Shown here: one piece after another, positions 46,187 through 57,437 of the stretch
How the letters are laid out: each line of letters begins with the position of its first letter
Numbering within the stretch: the first letter of the stretch is position 1
Origin: Craterostigma plantagineum
Lineage: Eukaryota > Streptophyta > Magnoliopsida > Lamiales > Linderniaceae
Length of the DNA: 64,000 bases
Assembly (NCBI GenBank): GCA_027422505.1
Contig: JAPQWV010000300.1
Location: forward strand, 620,001-684,000
Reading direction: 5' to 3'
The notes under the pieces: model-generated
Told to the model about the DNA's origin: nothing
Databases searched by the model: none
Seen by the model: the letters and a program-made list of their open reading frames with translations, nothing else
Translations under genes and position numbers: made by a program

Positions 46187-46304
46187 CCTGTTACATTTCT
46201 TCAGCCAAACCCTGGGTTCTGTCCCATCAAACCTGGGAAATTCCAGCTTGGATAGGTGTTGGTTGGGTAGGGGATTTTCATGGGTAGGGGTGTGTTGGTT
46301 AAAC
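46187..46304 (-). pseudogene. Gypsy gag, 5' fragment
   Basis: The minus frame reads KLEFPRFDGTEPRVWLKKC, the conserved start of the Gypsy gag domain. It continues across the nested element into 43494. Cut at 46304 by the Copia LTR. Confidence 0.75.
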
Positions 46305-46963
46305 TGTTAGCTTTGACGGATCACAGTTACGATAGCCGTTATGTAATCTCGATCTCATACTCGAGTTACTAACGTAACCGTTAGATCCTTAAGCATAGCG
46401 TCGTAAGGTAATCTCGTTTTCGTAAGCGAGATTACAGCTACATGCGGAAGCGCACGGCGATAATAACATGGTCTCGTTATTCGTAAGCGAGATCACCACC
46501 GTGAAGCGGATCTTCTCTAACACATGATCGAAATGAGCTTATACTAATAAACTACCTGTGTTGATCGCAGACATCGTTGATGACCGTCAGGACGCGATCT
46601 TCGCCTCTTTCGCTCTACGGAGGTTGATGGAGACCCGTGTACTTCTAGAGCTCCCACGTTATAGTGACAGCGTAGCGTTCGATCGTCAGGAACGTCTACG
46701 TTCTAGTGTGTGTGTGTGTGTTTTAGAGTGTGTAAAATTGTCTGTTAAGGCTCATATGATGGCCTATATATAGAGTCACTAGGGAGTCCGGTATTAATTA
46801 ATGTAGAGCAAGAGACGGGACCGGCCCAATAAGTGTAAGGGTTATTAGTCTGTCCATCAAAGATTAATAACCGGGCAATAATAAATTATTAAGGATTAAA
46901 ATATCCCAACTAATTATTTCTGTAGGCCAACAATAACGGGAATGGATCAAAATCATTCCAACA
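46305..46963 (-). repeat. 3' LTR of truncated Copia
   Basis: On the minus strand begins TGTTGGAATG directly after purine tract AAGTGGGAGAA. The other edge (TGTTAGCTTTGACGG at 46305) is set by the end of Gypsy gag. The partner LTR is absent, so length (about 659 bp) is inferred. It contains repeated TCGTAAGCGAGAT words near 46415 and 46480. Confidence 0.65.
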
Positions 46964-47283
46964 TTCTCCCACTTGGCCAAAGGACATAATTAATTAGTTT
47001 TTCATAATGGGATTATGTCGACAAAATTATATCCTTAATAATGACCATATATCTAAACATCGAATCAGATATAGGCCGAATCTAAAACAATCACGAAATA
47101 GATTCGTTCCTAAGTCACAAACTCGACATCTTCGACATTAGGCGCATACATAAGTGGTCCTCGACGTGATTTGATATAATAATGCTTAACATTAGTGTAC
47201 AGATTATAAGCTATAAGTCACATCGTCATACATAAGTAGGATCCATGCCATTACATAATGTGATCACATAAATTAATATCCAT

Positions 47284-48852
47284 TCAAACTAATGACCCCT
47301 CCAAATCAAAGTCCGCATAAAGTCCCAAGTTACATACGTGCTCGCGAAACACCTTGGGAGGTAAAGCTTTCGTCAATGGGTCAGCTACCATAGCACTGGT
47401 ACTGATGTGCTCAATGGATATTAACTCATTTTGGATCCTTTCTTTCACAACAAGATACTTAATATCAATGTGCTTTGAAGCACTACTTAACTTGTTGTTC
47501 TTAGAAAAGAATACTGCAGCCTGATTATCGCAGTAAATTTTGAGTGGTTTTGATATTGAGTTCACAACTTGAAGCCCATCGATGAAGTTCTTGATCCATA
47601 TCGCATGACACGATGCTTCATAACATGCAACAAACTCTGCTTCCATGGTAGAAGAAGCTGTAATCGTTTGCTTTGTGCTTTTCCATGAAACAGGTGCACC
47701 AGATAACATAAATACGTATCCAGACGTTGATTTTCTGGTGTCAACGCACCCCGCATAATCGGAATCAGAGTACCCAATAGCCTCAAGAGTATCTGATTTC
47801 GTATAAACGAGCATATAATCTTTGGTACCCTGCAAGTATCGCATAACCTTTTTGGCATTCTTCCAGTGATTCATTCCTGGGTTAATCTGGTAACGTCCAA
47901 GCATGCCAACAATATAGGCGATATCTGGGCGCGTACAGACTTGAGCATACATAAGGCTCCCTAAAGCAGAGGCATAAGGGATTTTATCCATTTCTGCTAG
48001 CGCCGATTGGGTCCTAGGACACTGTGATAAATTGAATTTTTCGCCTTTAGAGACCGGTGTAACTGTGGAAGAGCAATTATGCATGTTGTATCTTTTAAGG
48101 ACCTTTTCAATATAAGCTTTCTGACAAAGGCCTAACATGCCACGAATTCGATCTCGGTGAATTACTATGCCAATAACATAAGAGGCTTCACCAAGATCTT
48201 TCATATCGAATTTACTCGATAAAAATTCTTTAGTCTCGTGTAACATGCCTAAATCATTACAGGCAAGTAATATGTCATCCACATAAAGTACAAGGATGAT
48301 AAATTTGCTCCCACAGATTTTCATAAATATGCACTGGTCGACCAAATTTTCTTTGAAACCGAATTCACTGATCACCTTTAGGAATTTTAAATACCACTGT
48401 CGAGATGACTGTTTAAGGCCATAAATGGACTTCTTAAGCTTGCATACCATGTGTTCCTTGCCCTCAACCAGAAAACCTTCTGGTTGCATCATATAAACAT
48501 TCTCACGCAAGTCACCATTCAGGAATGCTGTTTTAACGTCCATTTGATGCAGCTCTAAATCATAATGAGCTACAAGGGCCATAACAATGCGGAATGAATC
48601 CTTTCTAGAAACAGGAAAGAAGGTTTCATTATAATCAATACCTTCTCTTTGCGTAAAACCTTTAGCGACCAACCGGGCCTTGTATCGTTCGACATCACCT
48701 TGAGGATTCATTTTGGTTTTGAATACCCATTTACAACCTATCAGTTTGAATCCTTTAGGCAAGTCTACAAGGTCCCAAACCTCATTCAACTTCATTGAGT
48801 TTAACTCTTCGTTCATGGCTTCAAGCCATTGAGTTCTTTGGTCGCGCGTCAT
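47284..48852 (-). CDS. Copia reverse transcriptase-RNase H, open frame of 522 codons
   Basis: Uninterrupted. RT blocks: FKLIGCKWVFKTKMNPQGD, RLVAKGFTQREGIDYNETF, MDVKTAFLNGDL, KKSIYGLKQSSRQWY and the catalytic LYVDDILLA. RNase H blocks: GYSDSDYAGCVDTRKSTSG, ITASSTMEAEFVACYEA, IYCDNQAAVFFSKN. It is the 3' part of a Pol polyprotein, so the first Met (48852) is not a true start. Because the element has lost its 5' LTR and gag start, it is probably not expressed from its own promoter. Confidence 0.9.
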   Translation of the reverse strand: MTRDQRTQWLEAMNEELNSMKLNEVWDLVDLPKGFKLIGCKWVFKTKMNPQGDVERYKARLVAKGFTQREGIDYNETFFPVSRKDSFRIVMALVAHYDLELHQMDVKTAFLNGDLRENVYMMQPEGFLVEGKEHMVCKLKKSIYGLKQSSRQWYLKFLKVISEFGFKENLVDQCIFMKICGSKFIILVLYVDDILLACNDLGMLHETKEFLSSKFDMKDLGEASYVIGIVIHRDRIRGMLGLCQKAYIEKVLKRYNMHNCSSTVTPVSKGEKFNLSQCPRTQSALAEMDKIPYASALGSLMYAQVCTRPDIAYIVGMLGRYQINPGMNHWKNAKKVMRYLQGTKDYMLVYTKSDTLEAIGYSDSDYAGCVDTRKSTSGYVFMLSGAPVSWKSTKQTITASSTMEAEFVACYEASCHAIWIKNFIDGLQVVNSISKPLKIYCDNQAAVFFSKNNKLSSASKHIDIKYLVVKERIQNELISIEHISTSAMVADPLTKALPPKVFREHVCNLGLYADFDLEGSLV

Positions 48853-48902
48853 AGCATCATCAAATGACGCAGGATCATTCCCAATAGAATTATCACAGCC
48901 AT

Positions 48903-49980
48903 CTAATAAACATAATCATCATGAAAAGTCGGCCTCCTCACTCGTTCAGACCTCCGTGAAGATGGTTCTGGAACAAATGATGGTGAAGGTTCATTATCGT
49001 GATCTGATATATTAGGCATATTCTCATTATTTAGCGATCCTCCCACATATTTAGGGATTGCTAAATCTCTTGGCATAATGGGAACATTTAAGAATTTAGG
49101 TTCCTCTTCAAGAGTTATTTTACGAGATATGCTATGATCACAAGTACCGACATTTTCTAAAAATACGGCATGTCGAGTTTCGACAATTCTTGTGGTATGA
49201 GATGGGCAATAAAATCGAAAACCCTTGTTCATGGTAACCGATAAAATAGCAACTTATGGTTTTTGAATCAAGCTTTCGTAAGTTTGGGTTGAAAATTTTA
49301 GCTTCAGCGGGACAGCCTCATACACGTAAATAATGAATACTCGGTTTCCTATTCGCCCATAATTCATAAGGGGTTTTAGGCGTCGCTTTAGTAGGAACCC
49401 GATTAAGTATATGCATAGCTGTTTTTAGTGCCTCAACCCAAAGATATTCAGGTAAAGATGTTTGGCATATCATACTCCGTACCATATCCATAAGGGTACG
49501 GTTTCGCCTTTCAGCAACACCATTCTGCTGAGGCGTCCCAGGCATGGAAACCTGATGGACTATGCCGCACTCTTGTAAGAACAAGGCAAATGCTCCTGGA
49601 TTATGACCCGAGTCGGAGAATTTTTCGTAATATTCTCCTCCTCTATCAGATCTCACAACTTTGATTTTACAATCGAGTTAGTTTTCGACTTCGGCTTTGT
49701 AAGTCTTGAAAACCTGGAGCGCTTCGGATTTTTCATGAAGGAGATAAATATATCCATAACGAGAGTGGTCATCAATAAACGTAATGAAGTATCGGTGGCC
49801 ATTAATTCCAGCAGTATATGGACCACTGATATCTGTGTGAATCAGTTCTAATAATCCATTACTTCTGGTGGCACTACGTTTATTTCCTTGTATAAATTTT
49901 CCTTTAATACACTTAATACAGGTGTCAAAATTAGAGAAATCTAATTGATGAAGAATTCCATCTTTAATGAGACGTTCCAT
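48903..49980 (-). pseudogene. Copia integrase
   Basis: [31 protein letters not shown] and [18 protein letters not shown] supply the D-D-E residues. One in-frame stop (near 49678) and another break near 49250 separate three pieces; the last (49232-48903) is the linker toward reverse transcriptase. Confidence 0.88.
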
Positions 49981-50169
49981 TCTGGCGAGATATGTGGCCT
50001 AAACGTTCATGCCACAATATCGCAGAATTCTCATCGATTATCTTTCTTTTGCCATTGGTTTGACTTGTATTAATTTCATATGCGAATTCCGTTAAATAAG
50101 CGGAAGAAGCATTTAAACATAATTTATAGAGGTTTCCCTCCAAATTTCCGGAGCCAACAACGTGAGAAT

Positions 50170-50868
50170 TTAATGAAATGGTAAAACTTTATTCTCAAAC
50201 TTAAACGAGAAGCCATAAGCGTCAAGTTGAGATACAGAAATAAGGTTTCTTGTAATACCAGGTACATAAGCAGTATCAAATAAGTCCAATATGAAACCAC
50301 TCTCCAAAATTAATCGGAGAGTTCCTACGGCTTCAATCGGAACATTATTTACATTTCCAACCACAATGTTGCGTTCTCCTTTATTTAGCTTCCTCACGGA
50401 ACGTAATCCCTGCAATGAACAAGTTATATGCATAGAAGCACCAGTGTCAATCCACCATGTATCAGTAGAAACATTAGCAAGGAAAGTTTCATAACAAACG
50501 TAGTTAAATATTTTACCCTTCTTAGCCAACCACTCCTTGAATTTTGGACATTCCTTCTGAAAATGATTAGTCTCGCGGAAAAACTTACATTTGCGAGACT
50601 TTAAGCCCGAAGGACCAGCCTTGTTCACATCATTAATTTTCTTTACCTGTTGCTTCTTTTTACCCTTCCATTTATGTTTCTTGCCCTGACTTTGAGTAGT
50701 GAAATAGGCACGTTCAGGAGTCTCCGCTTTAAGTCTTTCTTCTTCCTGATCACACATACTGATCAGTTCACTCATTTTCCATTTCTCCTTCTGGGTATTA
50801 TAATTGATCTTAAATGGACCGAACGCAGAAGGGAGATATGTCATAATGAAATGAATGAGAAAGCCCTC
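50170..50868 (-). pseudogene. Copia gag C-terminus and protease
   Basis: Gag: FGPFKINYNTQKEKWKMSE and LISMCDQEEERLKAE. The knuckle reads CKFFRETNHFQKEC, with the second Cys replaced by Phe. Protease: TWWIDTGASMHITCS (D-T-G-A) and GFILDLFDTAYVPGI. The frame remains open upstream to 50955 only because it reads into the array. Confidence 0.85.
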
Positions 50869-50961
50869 AGAGAAGTAATTGAGATAATTGCCAAATTGGA
50901 AGGTTGGCGCTGCGAATTGAAGCTCTTGGAGGACGAAAAGTTCGGTATGAAGCAAACCTAA
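50868..50961 (+). pseudogene. PYM-like last exon, copy 0 (5' truncated)
   Basis: Reads IIAKLEGWRCELKLLEDEK then FGMKQT and stop. ELKLLED is closer to the plant PYM pattern than the ELKLSED of the other copies. The 5' part is replaced by Copia sequence. Confidence 0.65.
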
Positions 50962-51974
50962 ATCTTAGGTGTTTAAGTAATTATATTGCCTTAGGAAACG
51001 AAGACACCAAGCATGTTTCTTGACTTTGTATGGCTTCAATGGTTATTTGATTTTCCAAATTTACATTTTATTTACGTGTTTGTGCGTGTGTGTATCTCAT
51101 GAACGTAGACGATACAGTTTGTGGCTAAATTCAGTATGAAGCAAATCTAAACTTCACCGTAAACTAAATCATGATTTTACAGTTCGACTAAGTTAAGTAT
51201 GAGGCAAATCTGAACCTCACCTTAGACTAAACCATGATTATACAGTTCAACTAAGTTCGGTATGAAACAAATCTGAACATTATAGTAGACTCAACTCAAC
51301 CATGATATACAATTCGACTAAGTTCAGTATGACGCAAATATGAACTTCACCGTAGACTAAACCATGATTTCCAACGAAATTAATCCTCCAACAGCGTGTA
51401 GCGTTGCGTGTTGGTGCCAACAGCGCGAAGCATAAATACGTAGCGCATTGCGTGAGTTTCGGACAGTCCGCTTATGATGTAAAAATTATAATATACGAAT
51501 TAGAAAATATTGAGATATTTTTTTAGCAAACTTAGTCTTAGAAAATGCAGTCTTAAAGAATAATTTATATATGTATCGAAAATATAAGATATGCATGTCA
51601 TTTTGATCATTGTTAAACAAAGAATAAATTAGATAAATTTATTTATTTTTACGACATAAATTACATTAAATAATCGTTTTTTATCATGTGATGGAAGTAA
51701 TAGAGAAAAGTTAGAAACAAATTGAAAAATCAAAATGATATATGTTTTGTCAGACGTCTTGTATCTCTTCGGGACATTGCGCCAGCTATAAACACTCTGT
51801 TCCTCTTAATAATATCATGTCAGACCCCTACGCTTTTTAAAACACTGGAATAAAGAGACTTCGATCGTATTTAAAACACTGGAATAAAGAGACTTCGATC
51901 GTATTTTTGTTAGCTTTACTGCAAGACGCTCGCTATAAAGTTTACTCTTTTAGAACTACAATTTTGCTCTTTAG

Positions 51975-52112
51975 ATTCGGCTCATCGAGGATCAGCAGCA
52001 GCAGAAGAGTGATTTAAAACCCGAGCAAATTGAGAAAATTGCCAAATTGGAAGGTTGGCGCAGCGAATTGAAGCTCTCGGAGGACGAAAAGTTCGGTATG
52101 AAGCAAACCTAA
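51975..52112 (+). pseudogene. PYM-like last exon, copy 1
   Basis: Acceptor TTTAG at 51974, then 45 codons and TAA. Content: IRLTEDQQQQKSDLKPEQ, IEKIAKLEGWRSELKLSED and a short tail. The order matches the C-terminus of plant PYM (partner of Y14-Mago), which binds ribosomes and disassembles exon-junction complexes. In this copy RLTE reads RLIE, since the exon begins ATTCGGCTCATCGAGG. No upstream PYM exons are found in the window, so it is an orphan exon. Confidence 0.65.
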
Positions 52113-53170
52113 ATCTTAGGTGTTTAAGTAATTATATTGCCTTAGGAAACGAAGACACCAAGCATGTTTCTTGACTTTGTATGGCTTCAATGGTTATTTG
52201 ATTTTCCAAATTTACATTTTATTTACGTGTTTGTGCGTGTGTGTATCTCATGAACGTAGACGATACAGTTTGTGGCTAAATTCAGTATGAAGCAAATCTA
52301 AGCCTCACCGTAAACTAAATCATGATTTTACAGAGTAAGTTAGGTATGAGGCAAATTTGAACCTCACCTTAGCCTAAACCATGATTATACAGTTCAACTA
52401 AGTTCGGTATGAAACAAATCTGAACATTATAGTAGACTCAACTCAACCATGATTATACAATTCGACTAAGTTCAGTATGACGCAAATATGAACTTCACCG
52501 TAGACTAAACCATGATTTCCAACGAAATTAATCCTCCAACAGCGGGTAGCGTTGCGTGTTGGTGCCAACAGCGCGAAGCGTAAATAGCGTAGCGCATTGC
52601 GTGAGTATTTCGGACAGTCCACTTATGATGCAAAAAATTATAATATATGAATTAGAAAATATTGAGATATTTTTTTTTAGCAAACTTAGTCTTAGAAAAT
52701 GCAGTCTTAAAAAATAATTTTTATACATATCGAAAAATATAAGATATGCATGTCATTTTGATCATCGTTAAACAAAGAATAAATTAGATAAATTTATTTA
52801 TTTTTACGACATAAATTACATTAAATAATCATTTTTTATCATGTGATGGAAGTAATAGAGAAAAGTTAGAAATAAATTGAAAAATCAAAATGATATATGT
52901 TTTGTCAGACGTCTTGTATCTCTTCGGGACATTGCGCCAGCTATAAACACTCAGTTCCTCTTAATAATATCATGTCAGACCCCTACGCTTTTTATTTTAC
53001 GCGTCAACCCGTTTTACAGAAAAAATTTGCTATAGCGCGTTTCAATGCGCGTGCGTTGTCACGCTTTTTAACACACTGGAATAAAGAGACTTCGATCGTA
53101 TTTCGTTAGTTTTACTGCAAGACGCTCGCTATAAAGTTTACTCTTTTAGAACTATAATTTTGCTCTTTAG

Positions 53171-53308
53171 ATTCGGCTCACCGAGGATCAGCAGCAGCAG
53201 AAGAGTGATTTAAAACCCGAGCAAATTGAGAAAATTACCAAATTGGAAGGTTGGCGCAGCGAATTGAAGCTCTCGGAGGACGAAAAGTTCGGTATGAAGC
53301 AAACCTAA
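53171..53308 (+). pseudogene. PYM-like last exon, copy 2
   Basis: 138 nt, open, with acceptor intact. Reads IEKITKLEGW where copy 1 has IEKIAKLEGW. Confidence 0.65.
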
Positions 53309-54265
53309 ATCTTAGGTGTTTAAGTAATTATATTGCCTTAGGAAACGAAGACACCAAGCATGTTTCTTGACTTTGTATGGCTTCAATGGTTATTTGATTT
53401 TCCAAATTTACATTTTATTTACGTGTTTGTGCGTGTGTGTATCTCATGAACGTAGACGATACAATTTGTGGCTAAATTCAGTATGAAGCAAATCTAAACC
53501 TCACCGTAAACTAAATCATGATTTTACAGTTCGACTAAGTTAAGTATGAGGCAAATCTGAACCTCACCTTAGACTAAACCATGATTATACAGTTCAACTA
53601 AGTTCGGTATGAAATCTGAACATTATAGTAGACTCAACTCAACCATGATATACAATTCGACTAAGTTCAGTATGACGCAAATATGAACTTCACCGTAGAC
53701 TAAACCATGATTTCCAACGAAATTAATCCTCCAACAGCGTGTAGCGTTGCGTGTTGGTGCCAACAGCGCGAAGCATAAATACGTAGCGCATTGCGTGAGT
53801 TTCGGACAGTCCGCTTATGATGTAAAAATTATAATATACGAATTAGAAAATATTGAGATATTTTTTTAGCAAACTTAGTCTATGCATGTCATTTTGATCA
53901 TTGTTAAACAAAGAATAAATTAGATAAATTTATTTATTTTTACGACATAAATTACATTAAATAATCATTTTTTATCATGTGATGGAAGTAATAGAGAAAA
54001 GTTAGAAACAAATTGAAAAATCAAAATGATATATGTTTTGTCAGACGTCTTGTATCTCTTCGGGACATTGCGCCAGCTATAAACACTCTGTTCCTCTTAA
54101 TTATATCATGTCAGACCCCTACGCTTTTTAAAACACTGGAATAAAGAGACTTCGATCGTATTTAAAACACTGGAATAAAGAGACTTCGATCGTATTTTTG
54201 TTAGCTTTACTGCAAGACGCTCGCTATAAAGTTTACTCTTTTAGAACTACAATTTTGCTCTTTAG

Positions 54266-54402
54266 ATTCGGCTCACCGAGGATCAGCAGCAGCAGAAGAG
54301 TGATTTAAAACCCGAGCAAATTGAGAAAATTGCCAAATTGGAAGGTTGCGCAGCGAATTGAAGCTCTCGGAGGACGAAAAGTTCGGTATGAAGCAAACCT
54401 AA
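54266..54402 (+). pseudogene. PYM-like last exon, copy 3 (frameshift)
   Basis: 137 nt: a G is missing in GAAGGTTGCGCAGCG, which shifts the frame after KLEG. Confidence 0.65.
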
Positions 54403-55450
54403 ATCTTAGGTGTTTAAGTAATTATATTGCCTTAGGAAACGAAGACACCAAGCATGTTTCTTGACTTTGTATGGCTTCAATGGTTATTTGATTTTCCAAA
54501 TTTACATTTTATTTACGTGTTTGTGCGTGTGTGTATCTCATGAACGTAGACGATACAGTTTGTGGCTAAATTCAGTATGAAGCAAATCTAAACCTCCCCG
54601 TAAACTAAATCATGATTTTACAGAGTAAGTTAGGTATGAGGCAAATCTGAACCTCACCTTAGACTAAACCATGATTATACAGTTCAACTAAGTTCGGTAT
54701 GAAACAAATCTGAACATTATAGTAGACTTAACTCAACCATGATTATACAATTCGACTAAGTTCAGTATGACGCAAATATGAACTTCACCGTAGACTAAAC
54801 CATGATTTCCAACGAAATTAATCCTCCAACAGCGTGTAGCGTTGCGTGTTGGTGCCAACAGCGCGAAGCGTAAATAGCGTAGCGCATTGCGTGAGTATTT
54901 CGGCCAGTCCACTTATGATGCAAAAAATTATAATATATGAATTAGAAAATATTGAGATATTTTTTTTTTAGCAAACTTAGTCTTAGAAAATGCAGTCTTA
55001 AAAAATTATTTTTATACATATCGAAAAATATAAGATATGCATGTCATTTTGATCATCGTTAAACAAAGAATAAATTAGATAAATTTATTTATTTTTACGA
55101 CATAAATTACATTAAATAATCATTTTTTATCATGTGATGGAAGTAATAGAGAAAAGTTAGAAACAAATTGAAAAATCAAAATGATATATGTTTTGTCAGA
55201 CGTCTTGTATCTCTTCGGGACATTGCGCCAGCTATAAACACTCTCTTCCTCTTAATAATATCATGTCAGACCCCTACGCTTTTTATTTTACGCGTCAACG
55301 CGTTTTACAGAAAAAATTTGCTATAGCGCGTTTCAATGCGCGCGCGTTGTCACGCTTTTTAAAACACTGGAATAAAAGAGACTTCGATCGTATTTCGTTA
55401 GTTTTACTGCAAGACGCTCGCTATAAACTTTACTCTTTTATGCTCTTTAG

Positions 55451-55588
55451 ATTCGGCTCACCGAGGATCAGCAGCAGCAGAAGAGTGATTTAAAACCCGA
55501 GCAAATTGAGAAAATTACCAAATTGGAAGGTTGGCGCAGCGAATTGAAGCTCTCGGAGGACGAAAAGTTCGGTATGAAGCAAACCTAA
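55451..55588 (+). pseudogene. PYM-like last exon, copy 4
   Basis: 138 nt, open. It shares IEKITKLEGW with copy 2, in agreement with a two-unit duplication step. Confidence 0.65.
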
Positions 55589-56624
55589 ATCTTAGGTGTT
55601 TAAGTAATTATATTGCCTTAGGAAACGAAGACACCAAGCATGTTTCTTGACTTTGTATGGCTTCAATGGTTATTTGATTTTCCAAATTTACATTTTATTT
55701 ACGTGTTTGTGCGTGTGTGTATCTCATGAACGTAGACGATACAATTTGTGGCTAAATTCAGTATGAAGCAAATCTAAACCTCACCGTAAACTAAATCATG
55801 ATTTTACAGTTCGACTAAGTTAAGTATGAGGCAAATCTGAACCTCACCTTAGACTAAACCATGATTATACAGTTCAACTAAGTTCGGTATGAAACAAATC
55901 TGAACATTATAGTAGACTCAACTCAACCATGATATACAATTCGACTAAGTTCAGTATGACGCAAATATGAACTTCACCGTAGACTAAACCATGATTTCCA
56001 ACGAAATTAATCCTCCAACAGCGTGTAGCGTTGCGTGTTGGTGCCAACAGCGCGAAGCATAAATACGTTGCGCATTGCGTGAGTATTTCGATCAGTCCGC
56101 TTATGATGTAAAAAATTATAATATATGAATTAGAAAATATTGAGATATTTTTTTAGCAAACTTAGTCTTAGAAAATGCAGTCTTAAAAAATAATTTTATA
56201 TATCGAAAAATATAAGATATACATGTCATTTTGATCATTGTTAAACAAAGAATAAATTAGATAAATTTATTTATTTTTACGACATAAATTACATTAACTA
56301 ATCGTTTTTTATCATGTGATGTTAGAAACAAATTGAAAAATCAAAATGATATATGTTTCGTCAGACGTCTTGTATCTCTTCGGGACATTGCGCCAGCTAT
56401 AAACACTCTGTTCCTCTTAATAATATCATGTCAGACCCCTACGCTTTTTATTTTACGCGTCAACGCGTTTTACAGAAAAAATTTGATATAGGCCGTTTCA
56501 ATGCGCGCGTTGTCACGCTTTTTAAAACACTGTAATAAAGAGACTTCGATCGTATTTTCTTAATTTTACTGCAAGACGCTCGCTATAAAGTTTACTCTTT
56601 TAGAACTATAATTTTGCTCTTTAG

Positions 56625-56762
56625 ATTCGGCTCACCGAGGATCAGCAGCAGCAGAAGAGTGATTTAAAACCCGAGCAAATTGAGAAAATTGCCAAATTGG
56701 AAGGTTGGCGCAGTGAATTGAAGCTCTCGGAGGACGAAATGTTCGGTATGAAGCAAACCTAA
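56625..56762 (+). pseudogene. PYM-like last exon, copy 5
   Basis: 138 nt, open. It has DEMFGMKQT in place of DEKFGMKQT. The unit ends about 430 bp further on at the array edge. Confidence 0.65.
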
Positions 56763-57194
56763 ATCTTAGGTGTTTAAGTAATTATATTGCCTTCGGAAAC
56801 GAAGACACCAAGCATGTTTCTTGACTTTGTATGGCTTCAATGGTTATTTGATTTTCCAAATTTACATTTTATTTACGTGTTTGTGCGTGTGTGTATCTCA
56901 TGAACGTAGACGATACAGTTTGTGGCTAAATTCAGTATGAAGCAAATCTAAACCTCACCGTAAACTAAATCATGATTTTACAGTTCGACTAAGTTAAGTA
57001 TGAGGCAAATCTAAATCTCACCTTAGACTAAACCATGATTATACAGTTCAACTAAGTTCGGTATGAAACAAATCTGAACATTATAGTAGACTCAACTCAA
57101 CCATGATTATACAATTCGACTAAGTTCAGTATGACGCAAATATGAACTTCACCGTAGACTAAACCATGACTTCCAATGAAATTAATCCTCCAAC

Positions 57195-57437
57195 ATATGG
57201 GTACTGTCTAAAATTCATACAAATCACATTAGTTAAGGAGTCCAAATGAATTCGAACGTATACTCCTTTTCAGCAATATCACCTTATCATAAAACCAAAA
57301 CACATGTAATAAAGTAACATTCAAAAGGTGGGACGAACAAACACAAACACACACAAGTACATTCAGTCCAAACAGATCACTTGCGATAAAACTTAAAAAA
57401 AGAACACACACACAGTACTGAGTTTAACTCATCAGCT
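57195..57437 (-). other. Probable 3' UTR of NDC80
   Basis: Unique AT-rich sequence between the array edge and the NDC80 stop codon. No other feature recognised. Confidence 0.5.

Larger units (their letters stand above)
34720..46304 (-). mobile_element. Ty3/Gypsy (chromovirus-like) remnant with two insertions
   Basis: Minus-strand order from right to left: gag 5' part (46187-46304), gag (42700-43494), protease (about 42366-42608), reverse transcriptase (41499-41861), RNase H (about 40990-41290), integrase (36025-36494), integrase C-terminus with chromodomain-like tail (34983-35551). The Cassandra compound (36495-40679) splits the pol region and the chaperone-carrying element (43500-46186) splits gag. 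The gag 5' end is cut by Copia at 46305. LTR edges could not be set because only one end is present. Confidence 0.8.
46305..50868 (-). mobile_element. Ty1/Copia retrotransposon, 5' truncated
   Basis: Minus strand: 3' LTR, RNase H/reverse transcriptase, integrase, protease, part of gag. The 5' LTR and gag N-terminus are missing, since the sequence changes at about 50868 into the PYM-exon array. It is inserted in Gypsy gag on its left side. Confidence 0.85.
50868..57194 (+). repeat. Tandem array of ~1.1-1.2 kb units carrying a PYM-like last exon
   Basis: Six exon copies end at 50961, 52112, 53308, 54402, 55588 and 56762; spacing between exon starts is 1196, 1095, 1185 and 1174 bp. Each unit has the exon, about 600 bp of 3' flank with repeated TTC(A/G)GTATGA-type motifs, a block with GCGTAGCGTTGCG-like words and about 250 bp of intron-like sequence up to the next acceptor. 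Units fall into two alternating types, see findings. The array begins inside a truncated Copia and ends at CCTCCAACA 57194. Confidence 0.9.

Noticed and set aside
47562..47858. Overlapping 98-codon minus-strand ORF inside Copia RNase H
   Set aside because: It is a shadow frame of the intact 522-codon reverse transcriptase-RNase H ORF.
52897..56535. Repeated ORF starting MFCQTSCISSGHC in the array as a gene family
   Set aside because: It lies in the intron-like part before the PYM-like acceptor, its length differs between units by frameshift, and it is absent from alternate units.
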